Source of the DNA: Pirellulales bacterium
GTDB lineage: Bacteria; Planctomycetota; Planctomycetia; Pirellulales; S012-138
Direction: 5' to 3'
Assembly (NCBI GenBank): GCA_028066245.1
Contig: JALCBR010000025.1
Coordinates: forward strand, 1-49,376
Length of the DNA: 49,376 nt
The translations under genes were made by a program, and so were the position numbers. Positions 24,975 through 35,062 of this stretch are shown one piece after another. How positions within the stretch are numbered: position 1 is the first letter of the stretch; each line of letters opens with the position of its first letter. Under the pieces are notes generated by a model. That model saw only the letters and a list, made by a program, of their open reading frames with translations. It searched no databases and had not been told where the DNA came from.

Positions 24975-25019
24975 TCCCTGCGCGAATTCTCCCTGCATGG
25001 ACTTTCCCTGCATGGGTTT
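24975..25019 (-). repeat. Three 15-base tandem repeats carrying start codons and ribosome sites
   Basis: TCCCTGC recurs at 24975, 24990 and 25005, a period of exactly 15 bases. On the minus strand each unit carries CAGGGA, and the units encode MQGKS, MQGEF and AQGDP in frame with the exported DUF1598-like protein. Both ATG 24998 and ATG 24965 have a ribosome-site-like GGGA six to seven bases upstream. Confidence 0.55.
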
Positions 25020-25464
25020 ACGGCTGAACCGCCACCGGGCTTCCTCTCCGATCCGAAAGCGGCGACAGAAATCTACGACATGAAAGACAGACAGTCCCGC
25101 GCTCCATCACAGAACGGATCCGGCTTAATAAACCGGGGGCGCAGGACGACTGAACAAATGTCAAAGTAATCCGAGACTCGGAAATTTGCAAGAAATCCTT
25201 GCTTCTTCGCCCTAGATGCCCAAAAAGCCCAAACCCACAGGGTCGATATTTGGGTTGTTCGTTTAGTGGCCCAGGGATTCAGGCCCGAAACAGCATGAAT
25301 GCCGGGTGAAGAGCTTCTCTGTCAGGGGAGACGCATTTTGCCTAAAATCAGAGATTGTCCCCTTCCATGCGTGGTGACTTCTTCGGCCAAGTCATGGTCT
25401 AGAGGCGATTTGCGCGGACGGACGCATCGGCTATGCCTTGTTTCTCATGTCTTTCGTTGATTGA
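25020..25464. other. Divergent intergenic region with no identified feature
   Basis: This 445-base gap separates the minus-strand exported protein from smc. It must hold promoters for both, but I see no convincing -35/-10 pair, hairpin terminator, riboswitch or tRNA in it. Confidence 0.5.
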
Positions 25465-28400
25465 ATGCTAAAAGCCCTGCAACTTGCCGGCTTCAAGAGC
25501 TTTGTCGACAAGACACTCTTCGAGTTCGACGCCGGCATCACGGTCGTCGTCGGACCGAATGGGTCGGGCAAATCAAATATTGTCGATGCGATCAAATGGG
25601 TTCTGGGTGAGCAAAGCGTTAAAAGCCTGCGGGGCAAAGAGATGGCAGATGTCATCTTTAATGGTTCCGCCGCGAGGCACCCTCTCAACGCCGCCGAAGC
25701 CACACTGATCTTTGACAACTCCAAGCGAGCTCTGCCGCTGGATGAAGATGAGGTTCGCCTGACACGAAGGGTCTATCGTGGCGGTGAAGGGGAATACCTG
25801 ATCAATGATCAGGCCGTTCGTCGCCGCGATATCCGCGACCTCGTCGCAGGTGCGGCCTCGGGCGCCTACAGCATTATCGAGCAGGGAAAGGTCGATGCTC
25901 TGCTGCAGGCGTCGCCTAGAGACCGGAGATTGATCTTTGAAGAGGCTGCCGGAGTCAGTCGGTTCCGCATGAAGAAGGTGGAGACGCAACGACGGTTGGA
26001 ACGCGTTGAGATTAACTTGCAACGGCTCAAAGATATCGTCGATGAGGTCGAGAGCCGACTGAGGACGATTCGCAATCAGGCGAAGCGGGCACGGCAATAT
26101 CAGGAACTGAAGTCCCGGTTGCAGACACTGCGAACCCAGACTGCACTGGTTGATTGGCGGCGATGGACGTCAAAGCTCAATTCGCTCGAGGCGAGAGCCC
26201 AAGAGTTGGCCGCCTCGATTGATTCCTCCTCGGCGGAGTTGGGGACTGGAGAGTCTGAACAGACTCGCTGGCAAGACGAGCTTTCCGTTGCTGACGACCT
26301 TTCACGCCAAGCGTCCGCAGAGGCAGGTCGCGTGCGCGAACAACTCGTGCGTCAACAATCTCAAGTTGATAGCCAGATGCACCGCAGTGAGGATCTGGCA
26401 CGACAAATCCGAGAGCAACGTCAAAGCCTCGCGGACATCAGAGCGCGGTCCTCGGATTTGAATCAATCTCGCCTGGCGGTGGTCAAACAGATCCAGAGGG
26501 CGAGAAAAGAACTCCAGACCAACCGTGCCGCTACGGAGCAATTGGAATCACGGCTTCGCGACCTCAAGACAGAACTGGAATCACACCGGGATCAGAACGA
26601 GCAACGCCGCGAGGACTACTTAACACTGATTCGTGACCAGGCTGTCTTGCAACAAGGCATCTCAGCGGCGGAAACGGCCTTGGGTGCTGACCAACAAGTG
26701 ATTGAACGCCTCCAAGGGCAAGTCGAGTCCTTGTCGACCCGGCAGCAGCAACTCCAAGACGACCTGCGCTCCGCTGGCGGTGCCAAGCGAGATGCGGCAC
26801 AAGTCGCGGACGAGGCGACACAGGCAGTGTTTCAGTGGAAAACTGATCTGGCCAAGGCACGCCAAACTTTGAATCAAACCGCGGACCGCCGGCACGAGTC
26901 CTCTAGCCGCCTTGACCGCCAGCGTGAGCGAGCCAACGTTCTTCGCGAACTTGAAGAACGAAAGGACGGCATTGACTCTGGGACGCAGTTCGCTTTGGCC
27001 CAATGCGAAGAGCGAGCCGGAGCATTCGCAGATATCCTCGGCTTGGTTGCCGATAAGTTGCACGTCAACGTGGACGTAGCTCCTTTGATTGAAATCGCTC
27101 TTGGCGACCGAATGGGAGATGTCATCGTCTCGATCGGCCGTGAGTTTCTCGTCAAACTTGCGGTTGAAAGTCGCGAGTTGCCCGGCCGATTGCAGGTGAC
27201 CGCACTCGATAGTTGCCGGCGCGTTGAATTGCTCGAGCTGGATGACAAACGCGGGATCATCGGTCGAGCCGATCGATTCGTCGAGTGCTCAGATGAACTA
27301 CGACCGCTTGCGGAACACCTCTTGGGACACACCTGGATCGTTGAGTCGCTCAGCGTTGCCGCGGAGCTTTTAATCTTTGTTCAAGAGCAAGTCAGACGAC
27401 ACGGACACGGGAGCCCGCTCCAGTTCATCACATTGGATGGGGAAGTTCTTCGTACAGATGGTCGCATCACTCTCGGCGGGCGTCCACAAGTTGCCGGGCC
27501 CATTGCCAGGCGGAGTGAGCTCAGGGCGCTTGAGGAGAAGATTCACGCGTTGGAAGCTGAGCAGGTTGAGCTTGACCGGGAACACGCTGTGGCGGCGAAT
27601 GCGGTCAGCGGCGCGGAATCGTCAGTTGATGCCTCGTTGTTGGTCCAGCGCGAAGCAGAAGCCGCCCTGGCGGACTGTTCCCGGCGTGAAGAGCTTCTTG
27701 CGGTGAGTCTTTCGGAAACAGAACAGGAACTTGCGCAAGAACAGCAAGAAGTCGAAGGCGTTGCTGCGCGTCGTGAGCGAACTCAAACCAGGCTGGCCGA
27801 ACAGCAAGAGGCCTTTCAGAAGCTGGAACAGGAACTCGGCGTTCGCGAGCGCGAGATTGCCGCCACGGCAAGGAAGATTATTCACCTGGATGCCAGCCGC
27901 AAGCCTCTCGAACGGGAAACAACTTCCGCGCAAGTGACACTGGCCAAGTGCGAGGAACGAGCCGCAAATCTCGACGCGCAGGCACGCCAGTTAGAGACAG
28001 ATCAACAGGAACGCCGTCAAGGATTGCAGTTGGGTGAGCAACGGCTGGTGCAATTGGAAAGCGCAAGGGGTGATTCAGATTTGGCTGTGCTGGCGGCCGA
28101 ATCTCGCCTGGCGCTCTTGCATTTACGGCGGGAGCAGATCACGAGTGAAGAACGCGAGCGCTCGGCAAGCTCGGCCCGCTTGCGGAGCGCGCTGTCAGTG
28201 GTTGCGGCCAAGGTCAGTTCGCTGCGCGAGATCTTGCGTCGAGATGAAAACGAAGTGCACGGGATTGAACTCGCCTGCGGCGAACTTCGAGGTAAATGTG
28301 AAGCTTTGCGGCAGCGCATGCAGGATGAGTACCAAATCAACCTCCTGGAAGTCTCGTTGAACAACACGGACGAGATCCTGAACTCCGCAATGCAAGAGGA

Positions 28401-29112
28401 AGAGAACGAGGATCAAAACCCCGTGAATGTTGAGCAAGAGATTGAGTTCTTGCGCGACAAGCTCGCTAAATTGGGCAACGTCAACCTGGAAGCACTTGAT
28501 GAACTTGATGGTTTGGAAGAGCGATTCGCGGATCTCTCTTCTCAGTACAATGACCTATCCCAGGCGAAGTCTCAGTTGCTCAAGATCATTGACAAGATCA
28601 ACGGTGAAAGCCGGCGGCTCTTCGCTGAAACATTGATCAAAGTGCGTGAACACTTCGGCACGCTTTTCCGCAAACTCTTTGGCGGAGGGCAGGCCGATAT
28701 TATGCTAGAAGAGGGCGACCCGTTGGAAGCAGGCGTTGACATCGTCGCGCAGCCTCCTGGCAAGGAATTACGTAACATTTCTTTGTTGAGCGGTGGCGAG
28801 AAAACGTTGACCTGCGTTGCCCTGCTCATGTCGCTTTTCCGCAACCGGCCTAGTCCGTTTTGCGTATTGGATGAAGTTGACGCGGCGCTGGATGAGGCCA
28901 ATATCGATCGTTTTTCCGCAGTTTTGCACGAATTTCTGACGATCACACAGTTTATTGTTGTGACCCATTCCAAGAAAACGATGACGTGCGCGAATACGCT
29001 GTACGGCATCACGATGCAGGAATCGGGAATCTCCAAGCGGGTGTCTGTGCGATTTGAGGACGTTACCGACGATGGGCAAATCATGAAGTCAGCTGACGAT
29101 CAGGCGGCTTGA
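25465..29112 (+). CDS. smc: Chromosome segregation ATPase SMC
   Basis: SMC compacts and helps segregate the chromosome, acting as a dimer with the kleisin ScpA and with ScpB. The 1215-residue product has the full architecture: the N-terminal motif KSFVDKT, Walker A GPNGSGKS (30-37), a long coiled coil, a globular hinge (about 510-670, with EIALGDRMGDVIVS), a second coiled coil, then the C-terminal signature LSGGEK (1108-1113) and Walker B FCVLDEVDAALDE (from 1132). The arms are rich in Gln, Glu, Arg and Leu, as expected. Length is normal for bacterial SMC. ScpA and ScpB are not in the window. The ATG lacks a clear ribosome site. Confidence 0.98.
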   Translation: MLKALQLAGFKSFVDKTLFEFDAGITVVVGPNGSGKSNIVDAIKWVLGEQSVKSLRGKEMADVIFNGSAARHPLNAAEATLIFDNSKRALPLDEDEVRLTRRVYRGGEGEYLINDQAVRRRDIRDLVAGAASGAYSIIEQGKVDALLQASPRDRRLIFEEAAGVSRFRMKKVETQRRLERVEINLQRLKDIVDEVESRLRTIRNQAKRARQYQELKSRLQTLRTQTALVDWRRWTSKLNSLEARAQELAASIDSSSAELGTGESEQTRWQDELSVADDLSRQASAEAGRVREQLVRQQSQVDSQMHRSEDLARQIREQRQSLADIRARSSDLNQSRLAVVKQIQRARKELQTNRAATEQLESRLRDLKTELESHRDQNEQRREDYLTLIRDQAVLQQGISAAETALGADQQVIERLQGQVESLSTRQQQLQDDLRSAGGAKRDAAQVADEATQAVFQWKTDLAKARQTLNQTADRRHESSSRLDRQRERANVLRELEERKDGIDSGTQFALAQCEERAGAFADILGLVADKLHVNVDVAPLIEIALGDRMGDVIVSIGREFLVKLAVESRELPGRLQVTALDSCRRVELLELDDKRGIIGRADRFVECSDELRPLAEHLLGHTWIVESLSVAAELLIFVQEQVRRHGHGSPLQFITLDGEVLRTDGRITLGGRPQVAGPIARRSELRALEEKIHALEAEQVELDREHAVAANAVSGAESSVDASLLVQREAEAALADCSRREELLAVSLSETEQELAQEQQEVEGVAARRERTQTRLAEQQEAFQKLEQELGVREREIAATARKIIHLDASRKPLERETTSAQVTLAKCEERAANLDAQARQLETDQQERRQGLQLGEQRLVQLESARGDSDLAVLAAESRLALLHLRREQITSEERERSASSARLRSALSVVAAKVSSLREILRRDENEVHGIELACGELRGKCEALRQRMQDEYQINLLEVSLNNTDEILNSAMQEEENEDQNPVNVEQEIEFLRDKLAKLGNVNLEALDELDGLEERFADLSSQYNDLSQAKSQLLKIIDKINGESRRLFAETLIKVREHFGTLFRKLFGGGQADIMLEEGDPLEAGVDIVAQPPGKELRNISLLSGGEKTLTCVALLMSLFRNRPSPFCVLDEVDAALDEANIDRFSAVLHEFLTITQFIVVTHSKKTMTCANTLYGITMQESGISKRVSVRFEDVTDDGQIMKSADDQAA

Positions 29113-29344
29113 GTTGGCCATAGGCCACCCCGGACGTTTGGCACTTTCAGAGGGATTGCCTCGTCATCCCGGGTTTCGTATCGTCGGTCCGCACGCTGCC
29201 AGGCAGCTTCCTTGGTCTCGATTGAATTTGCACAAAATGGGTAATTCGCAGAGTTGAACCCCGCGGATCAATCACGAACTCGCAAGTCAGCCTTCTCGTT
29301 CCCTCTGATCGCCACCAAGTTAGCGCGAGTCAGGAGCACCTGCC

Positions 29345-30118
29345 ATGAAAGCCATCGATTCGGCCAGCAACTTCATCCGTGCGGTGGTTTCTCTCGTCAT
29401 TCTCGGCATTATTGCTTTCGCAAGTTGGATTGGCTATTCCATGCTCAATGACGCCAAGCAAGCAGAGCTGGCGATCCAGGAGCTAAAGGAAACCAAAGCT
29501 CAGCTTCGAGAGGTGAGCGACAAGCTGCTCAAGACCGAAACAGCGTTACGGCTGATGAAAGTTGACCGCCGTGTGGCGACGATCGAGATTGATGATCAAT
29601 ACAAGAGCGAAGACGGTCGGTGGATCACAGAGCTCCGTTTCATTGAACTCGGGCCAGATGAAAAACCAGTCGTCAAAAGTCATCCGGGAGAACTGCCTGG
29701 CAAACCGTTTACGATCGATACGAGAATCGTCCACGTCTCGGCTTTAGTTGTTAAGTTCAAAGATATCTTCGTTGAAACCGGCGACTCGCAGCGTGGCGCT
29801 TCCATCTGTCTGCTGCAATCCATCTACGGACACGATCAGGCGCCCTCGCAAGGCCATCGTCTCGACGAGCCCGGCGAGCGTCCAGTAGCTTATGGCCAGG
29901 ATCCTATCTCTGAGTTCGAGCGGAAAATCTGGACCAACATTTGGGAATATGCGAATGATCCGCAGAAAGCGGAAGCCGCCGGAATTCGTGCAGCCGGCGG
30001 AGAAGCCCCCTACATGCTCGTGGAAAAAGGCAAGACCTACCGTCTGGAATTGCGTGCTTCCGGTGGGTTAACTTTGAAGCCTGCCAACGCGCATGACGCG
30101 CAACCGCATGACAATTGA
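29345..30118 (+). CDS. Anchored coiled-coil hypothetical protein
   Basis: The 257-residue protein has an N-terminal membrane helix (about 12-33), a short coiled coil (about 36-70, rich in Lys, Glu, Leu) and a soluble external domain with alternating beta-like segments (TIEIDDQYKSEDGRW, GKTYRLELRASGG). I do not recognise the family. The ATG has AGGAG a proper distance upstream, so expression is likely. It follows smc by 232 bases and precedes the nitrilase-like gene by 95, on the same strand, but nothing ties their functions. A small hairpin (GCTGCC-A-GGCAGC near 29200) lies in the gap after smc. Confidence 0.7.
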   Translation: MKAIDSASNFIRAVVSLVILGIIAFASWIGYSMLNDAKQAELAIQELKETKAQLREVSDKLLKTETALRLMKVDRRVATIEIDDQYKSEDGRWITELRFIELGPDEKPVVKSHPGELPGKPFTIDTRIVHVSALVVKFKDIFVETGDSQRGASICLLQSIYGHDQAPSQGHRLDEPGERPVAYGQDPISEFERKIWTNIWEYANDPQKAEAAGIRAAGGEAPYMLVEKGKTYRLELRASGGLTLKPANAHDAQPHDN

Positions 30119-30213
30119 GTTCATTGCGGTCGCGAATTCATATTTGCGAGACCGCGGCGAACTCGGCTATGTTGGCATGACCAACACAGGCTAGCTTTGC
30201 CACTTTTTGAACG

Positions 30214-31056
30214 ATGCCCATGACCGCGCCTTTCAAGATTGCTGCCGCGCAAATTGACATTCAGATCGGAGACGCTCCGGTCAACATCAACCGAATGGAG
30301 GAGGTTCTCCGCGAGACCAGTTGGCAACAGGCGGACATCACTATTTTTCCCGAAGCCGCCCTCTGCGGCTATTGCTTTGAATCTCTCGAAGAAGCTCTGC
30401 AATACGCTGAGCCCATCAATGGGCCAAGCCTTCAGCGTTTGTCAGACATATGTGCGGAACTCAAATCTCATTGCATTTTTGGCATGCTGGAGACTGAAGG
30501 ATCCGCCTTGTTCAACACCTGTGTGTTGTTGGGGCCGGAAGGACTGATTGGCCGCTACCGTAAAGTGCATCTGCCAACTTTGGGTGTCGATCGATTTGTG
30601 ACTGCCGGAGATGAACTGAGCGTCTTCCAAGTTGGTGATTTGCGTGTGGGCCTCAACGTTTGCTATGACAGCGCTTTTCCGGAAGCTGCCCGCATCCTGG
30701 CATTGTCAGGCGCGGACCTGATTGTGCTCCCCACCAACTGGCCTCCTGGCGCATTCTGTAACGCGGAATATGTCATTAATGCCAGAGCGTTGGAAAACAG
30801 CGTCTACTATGCTGCCGTCAACCGCGTGGGCGAAGAGCGTGGCTTCAACTTCATTGGCAAGAGTCGAATCTGTGATCCGGAGGGGAACACTCTCGCGACC
30901 GCAGATCACGATCAGGAAGCTATTCTTTACGCCACCATTGACCCCGAGCTGGCACGCAACAAGCGCAAGGTTCGTGTGCCGGCCAAACATGAGATTGACC
31001 GTTTCAACGACAGGCGCCCCGATGTGTACGCGGCCTATTCTGATGGATCCGCGTAA
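30214..31056 (+). CDS. Carbon-nitrogen hydrolase (nitrilase superfamily)
   Basis: The 280-residue enzyme hydrolyses a C-N bond in an amide, nitrile or carbamoyl compound. The catalytic triad of the superfamily is complete: Glu47 (FPEAAL), Lys117 (YRKVHLP) and Cys150 (NVCYDSAFPE). The following stretch DLIVLPTNWPPG is also typical. Length fits the amidase branches, but the exact substrate (omega-amide, N-carbamoyl, or other) cannot be read by eye. No signal peptide, so it should be cytoplasmic. A second ATG two codons in is an equal start choice. Confidence 0.93.
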   Translation: MPMTAPFKIAAAQIDIQIGDAPVNINRMEEVLRETSWQQADITIFPEAALCGYCFESLEEALQYAEPINGPSLQRLSDICAELKSHCIFGMLETEGSALFNTCVLLGPEGLIGRYRKVHLPTLGVDRFVTAGDELSVFQVGDLRVGLNVCYDSAFPEAARILALSGADLIVLPTNWPPGAFCNAEYVINARALENSVYYAAVNRVGEERGFNFIGKSRICDPEGNTLATADHDQEAILYATIDPELARNKRKVRVPAKHEIDRFNDRRPDVYAAYSDGSA

Positions 31057-31330
31057 TGAATGGCCAGGTTTGGCGTGAGTTTCTGAACAGATTCGCGTTG
31101 TGCTAGGGAGTCCTTGAGACACTGGTCACCTGGTTGGTCACGCTTTGGCGTATTCTGGTGTTTTCAAACCTTGGCAACACTGTATTTTATGCGTGCTTTC
31201 CCAGTAGGGGTTTCGCGCGCTGACGCTTTCCCGTTCGCTGGCATGAACGCGGGGGTCACCTCCTTCGCTCAAGGCCATAACTATGCCGCGCGGTCACGGT
31301 GCGGAATACTTATCTCGGATGTAAACAACC

Positions 31331-31873
31331 ATGAATTTCGAGAAAAGAAAAAAGTGGATTAAAAAGTGGATTGTTGTCATCTTCCTGCTGCTCGTCGCCG
31401 TGGGAGTTGGAATTGCGTGGTTTGTCCACGACGCGACCGCGCATCCGTCAAGAGAAACCACCTGGTACATCACCATTGATGTTGCTGGAAAGAACGAGCC
31501 CATCATCATGCCAGTCGACATGGCTGCTGGGCCTGCTGGCATGGAAAGTCAGAAGGAGGAACTCAAAGAGTACCTTGCAACGCTGGTTGACAACGCAGTG
31601 GCACCCTCAGTGGAAGCGGCCCGTCTTTGCAAAATCAGCATCTCGCACACGAAAGACGGCGTGCGTAAGAAGAAGTTTCCCTTTGTGCTCCTTGTCAACA
31701 CGCCTGCCGAGGATCATCCCTACACGCTTGCGCAGGAAAAATCTGAAGGCGGCGAGCTGCGGAAAGCGGCTGACTTTGACAGGGCGGACGACCTGAAACA
31801 ACATTCAGTTGGAGTTGTGTTCCTCGCTTTGAGCAACGCCGAGAGTGTGCGAAAGGAAGAGGAGCGCAGGTAG
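31331..31873 (+). CDS. Small membrane-anchored hypothetical protein
   Basis: The 180-residue protein starts with a basic segment (KRKKWIKKW) and one membrane helix (about 13-32), followed by a soluble external part with a beta-like start (TTWYITIDVAGKN). I do not recognise a family or see a catalytic motif. The C-terminus is charged (AESVRKEEERR). It stands alone: the 274 bases upstream hold no gene I can support, and its end lies 31 bases from the convergent flavoprotein stop. Coding character looks real because of its membrane segment and normal composition, but it could be lineage-restricted. Confidence 0.65.
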   Translation: MNFEKRKKWIKKWIVVIFLLLVAVGVGIAWFVHDATAHPSRETTWYITIDVAGKNEPIIMPVDMAAGPAGMESQKEELKEYLATLVDNAVAPSVEAARLCKISISHTKDGVRKKKFPFVLLVNTPAEDHPYTLAQEKSEGGELRKAADFDRADDLKQHSVGVVFLALSNAESVRKEEERR

Positions 31874-31904
31874 ATCGGTCCGCTGTCCTGATCTATTGGC
31901 GAGC

Positions 31905-33518
31905 TTATCCAATCCCGTCTCGCAGCATTTCCCAGGCCGCGTTGCGCCCACAGGCGCCCATCACTCCCCCGCCAGGATGCGCAGCCGCTCCGCAGAGATA
32001 CAGCCCATTGACCGGTGTACGGTAATCGGCCCAGCCGAGGACAGGGCGGAGCATGTAAAGCTGCCCGAGAGTCATCGCACCCTGGAAGATATTGCCTCCC
32101 GTCAATCCATAGGTGCGTTCCAAATCAAGCGGGCTTAGCACCTGACGATGAATGACCGACTGTGGAACGTTTGGCGCGTACTGTTCCACGATCTCCAAAC
32201 AACGATCAGCGAATTTCTCTTTAATGTCATCCCAGTTGCCCTCTTGCAACTTGTACGGCGCATACTGAACGAACATCGAAAGGACGTGCTTGCCCTCTGG
32301 AGCTAATGTCGTGTCAACGCTCGTGGGCATTGTCATCTCCAGCACAGGCGATTCGCTCGGGCGGCCGTACTTGGCATCATCGTAGGCGCGCTCCAGGTAT
32401 TCGATCTCCGGGGAGACATGCATTGTGCCGTGATGCTGAGGACCAATGCCGGGCTCGTCAATGCAGGAAAACCGCGGGGGTTCACTCAGTGCCAGGTTGA
32501 TCTTGAGTGAAGCTGAGGAGTAGTCGATGCGTTTGACCGCGGCCAGGAAGTCATCGGGAAGGTCACCTTTCCGCAAGAACCGCTCGAACGTCCAATGCGG
32601 ATCGATGCTCGAAGCGACTCGCTTGGCGGAAAGTTCTTCACCATTTGCCAAGGTCACTCCACACGCCTGGCCTCCGGAGACATTGATGGCCGCCACCGGC
32701 GTTTCGCGTCGAATTTCGACGTTGAGATCCTTGCAAGCGCCCTCTAAAGATGTGGCCAACCCGCCCATGCCGCCTTGAACATAGCCCCATACGCCGCGCG
32801 CACCGCCAGCCTCTCCCATCACGTGATGCAACAACACATAGGCGCTGCCAGCAGATTCAATCGAGGTGAAGCTGCCGATGATCGCATCCGTCGCCAGCGT
32901 CGCACGGATCGGCTCACTTTCAAACCAACGTTCAAGGATTGGTCGAGCCGGACCGGACAGCAACTCAATCGCCTCGGGCATGTCTGTGCCGAGCGTTTTC
33001 AACGCGCCCATTAACTTCCAGAGCGCCTTGCCATCGCGGAGTCGCTTGCTAAGTCCAACTTTCCGCCATGTCGAAGGAAGCGGCAATGGGTCGGTGGCCG
33101 TTTGCATCAACAGTGGCTCAATCACGGCGGCGGTCTTTTCCAAAAGCGCCTCATACCGAGGATAGGCCTCGGCGTCACGTTCACTGAACTTGGCGATTTC
33201 CTTTCGTGTGAGATCTTTGTCGGGGCCCATCAGCAGCGAACGCCCATCTAAGGTTGGCGTAAATGAAGACGGATTTCGCGGCAGAATATTCAGGCCGTAT
33301 TCCCGCAGCCGCAGATCGTCAATGATGGCGGGCAAAAACAGGCTGATCACATACGCCGCAGTTGAGATTTTATACCCTGGCCACAACTCTTCCGTGGCCG
33401 CGCAGCCTCCCAGCACGTGCCGCCGCTCCAGAACGCAAACCTTCTTGCCGGCTTTGGCCAGATACGCAGCGGCGACCAATCCGTTGTGCCCGCCGCCAAT
33501 GATGATGCAATCGTACAT
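31905..33518 (-). CDS. FAD-dependent oxidoreductase of the phytoene desaturase / PYROXD2 type
   Basis: The 537-residue flavoprotein begins with the dinucleotide-binding pattern IIIGGGHNGLVAAAYLA followed by VCVLERR and GGCAATEE, and ends with the FAD-binding pattern GLYLCGAAAHPGGGVMGACG. This combination is typical of PYROXD2-like proteins related to carotenoid desaturases. No signal peptide or membrane anchor is evident. The substrate is unknown; a carotenoid step is possible, but no other carotenoid gene is near. It is transcribed away from the amidohydrolase at 33644 and may share its promoter region. Confidence 0.88.
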   Translation of the reverse strand: MYDCIIIGGGHNGLVAAAYLAKAGKKVCVLERRHVLGGCAATEELWPGYKISTAAYVISLFLPAIIDDLRLREYGLNILPRNPSSFTPTLDGRSLLMGPDKDLTRKEIAKFSERDAEAYPRYEALLEKTAAVIEPLLMQTATDPLPLPSTWRKVGLSKRLRDGKALWKLMGALKTLGTDMPEAIELLSGPARPILERWFESEPIRATLATDAIIGSFTSIESAGSAYVLLHHVMGEAGGARGVWGYVQGGMGGLATSLEGACKDLNVEIRRETPVAAINVSGGQACGVTLANGEELSAKRVASSIDPHWTFERFLRKGDLPDDFLAAVKRIDYSSASLKINLALSEPPRFSCIDEPGIGPQHHGTMHVSPEIEYLERAYDDAKYGRPSESPVLEMTMPTSVDTTLAPEGKHVLSMFVQYAPYKLQEGNWDDIKEKFADRCLEIVEQYAPNVPQSVIHRQVLSPLDLERTYGLTGGNIFQGAMTLGQLYMLRPVLGWADYRTPVNGLYLCGAAAHPGGGVMGACGRNAAWEMLRDGIG

Positions 33519-33643
33519 AGCTACTGCGAGTGGGAGGGTTTCGCTTGGTGTCGAGCTTGTGTGAGGGCTGGTGTAGGATGAACGCCCGCTTCATGCTAGC
33601 AGTCTGCACGGACTTACATCGGCTCGATTCTGACTCTATCGCC

Positions 33644-34933
33644 ATGTCCCAAGAACTTCGCCAGCGGATCTTCGCAGAATTGGACGCGATTTCCCTGATC
33701 GATCCACATACACACATCAATCCACATGCTCCCGTCGCGAGGGACTTGGGCGATATCCTCGGCTATCACTACTACACGGAGTTGGCTCATTCCGCCGGGC
33801 TGGCGCGCGTGCAGATTGAAGAGCACGCTTTGCCACCCAAGGCGAAGGTTGCCCGGTTGGCCGAAGTTCTGCCGCGACTTGACAACACGGTGCAATATTC
33901 CTGGCTGATCGAGATAGCTCAGCGGCTGTTCGGCTTTACGGACGATTGCGTAAACGCAGACAACTGGGAAGTGCTGTGGAATCTGGCTGCCGCGAAGATG
34001 GGTAGTGACGATTGGGAACAAACGGTGCTCCAAGAGTCCAAGTTGGATGCCGTTTTCTTGACCAATGATTTTGATGACTCGCTCTCTGGCTTTGACACGG
34101 GGCGGTACATTCCTTGCCTGAGAACGGACGATCTGGTGTTCCACCTGGCAACGCTACGCGTGCGAGAACGGCTGGAAAGCGCTACCGGCATCACGTCCGG
34201 CTCTGCTGGGAGTTTGCGATCGGCCCTTGGCAAGCTGTTTGAGCACTTCGTAAACCACAATGCCAAGGCCTGTGCCATCTCGCTGCCGCCGGGTTTTTCG
34301 CCAAGGAAAGTCAGTGACGCGGAGGTGAGCCAGGCTTTTTCAGCGTTGGCAAAAGCCGGTCAAACGCTCGAGATTGACCACCGAAGTACGTTGGCGTGCT
34401 TCGCCTTTTGGACGTTGGCAGAATTTTGTCAGGACTATCGACTACCGTTCGATTTGATGATCGGTGTCAACCGTTCCGTCTATTCAGGCGGCGTCTATCA
34501 AGGACAAGACCTGTTCGACAGTCGTGTTTCGCTGATTCAATATCGCGAGCTGTTCAATTCGTTTCCGCAGGTCACGTTCCCTGTCAGTGTGCTGGCCAGT
34601 GTAACGAACCAAGAATTGGTCGCGTACAGTTGGATTTTCCCGAACGTGATTGCCAACGGGCATTGGTGGTATAGCAACACGCCGGCATACATCGAAGCTG
34701 ACGCCGCAGCCCGGCTGGAAGCCATACCAAAGACAAAGCAGATTGGCTATTACAGCGACATGTACAAGCTAGAATTTGCGCTGCCGAAATTCGCGATGTA
34801 CAAACGCGTGTTGAGCAAGATCTTGTCTGATCGATTCGTCCAAGAGCGGAACTGGCCTGAAGAACGCGCGGTCTCACTCGGCAAGCAAGTCCTCCGTGGC
34901 AACGTTGAGCGCTACTTCGGCTTTGCCACTTGA
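33644..34933 (+). CDS. Uronate-isomerase-like amidohydrolase-superfamily protein
   Basis: The product (429 residues from this start) has the metal-binding DPHTHINPH pattern near residue 21, where His22 and His24 should bind a metal at the mouth of a TIM barrel. Later patterns GHWWYSNTPAYIEAD and PKTKQIGYYSDMYKLEFALPK match a glucuronate-isomerase-like family common in planctomycetes. A sugar-acid isomerisation role follows from the family and is not certain, since these are divergent from classic UxaC. The start is uncertain: ATG 33644 gives the family-like N-terminus but has no clear ribosome site; ATG 33578 adds 22 residues. It is divergent from the flavoprotein gene. Confidence 0.85.
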   Translation: MSQELRQRIFAELDAISLIDPHTHINPHAPVARDLGDILGYHYYTELAHSAGLARVQIEEHALPPKAKVARLAEVLPRLDNTVQYSWLIEIAQRLFGFTDDCVNADNWEVLWNLAAAKMGSDDWEQTVLQESKLDAVFLTNDFDDSLSGFDTGRYIPCLRTDDLVFHLATLRVRERLESATGITSGSAGSLRSALGKLFEHFVNHNAKACAISLPPGFSPRKVSDAEVSQAFSALAKAGQTLEIDHRSTLACFAFWTLAEFCQDYRLPFDLMIGVNRSVYSGGVYQGQDLFDSRVSLIQYRELFNSFPQVTFPVSVLASVTNQELVAYSWIFPNVIANGHWWYSNTPAYIEADAAARLEAIPKTKQIGYYSDMYKLEFALPKFAMYKRVLSKILSDRFVQERNWPEERAVSLGKQVLRGNVERYFGFAT

Positions 34934-35062
34934 GCGACCGCTTTGGTTCCTTCGCCTGTCGTCACACGCGGCCAACACCTGCTGACGAAACTCGGCGGAA
35001 TACATCAGCAACCTCTTTGGTCAAAAGACGTTGCCCCAACCAACACGCTTGTCCAAATGACG

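Noticed and set aside
25020-25464. A possible tRNA or small RNA in the gap before smc
   Set aside because: I looked for an acceptor stem, the T-arm pattern and a CCA end and found none.
29113-29344. A terminator after smc from the GCTGCC/GGCAGC hairpin near 29200
   Set aside because: The stem is six bases with a one-base loop and no T run, so it is not convincing.
31114-31362. Short 82-residue frame before the small anchored hypothetical
   Set aside because: It overlaps the start of the better gene, lacks a ribosome site and shows no conserved pattern.
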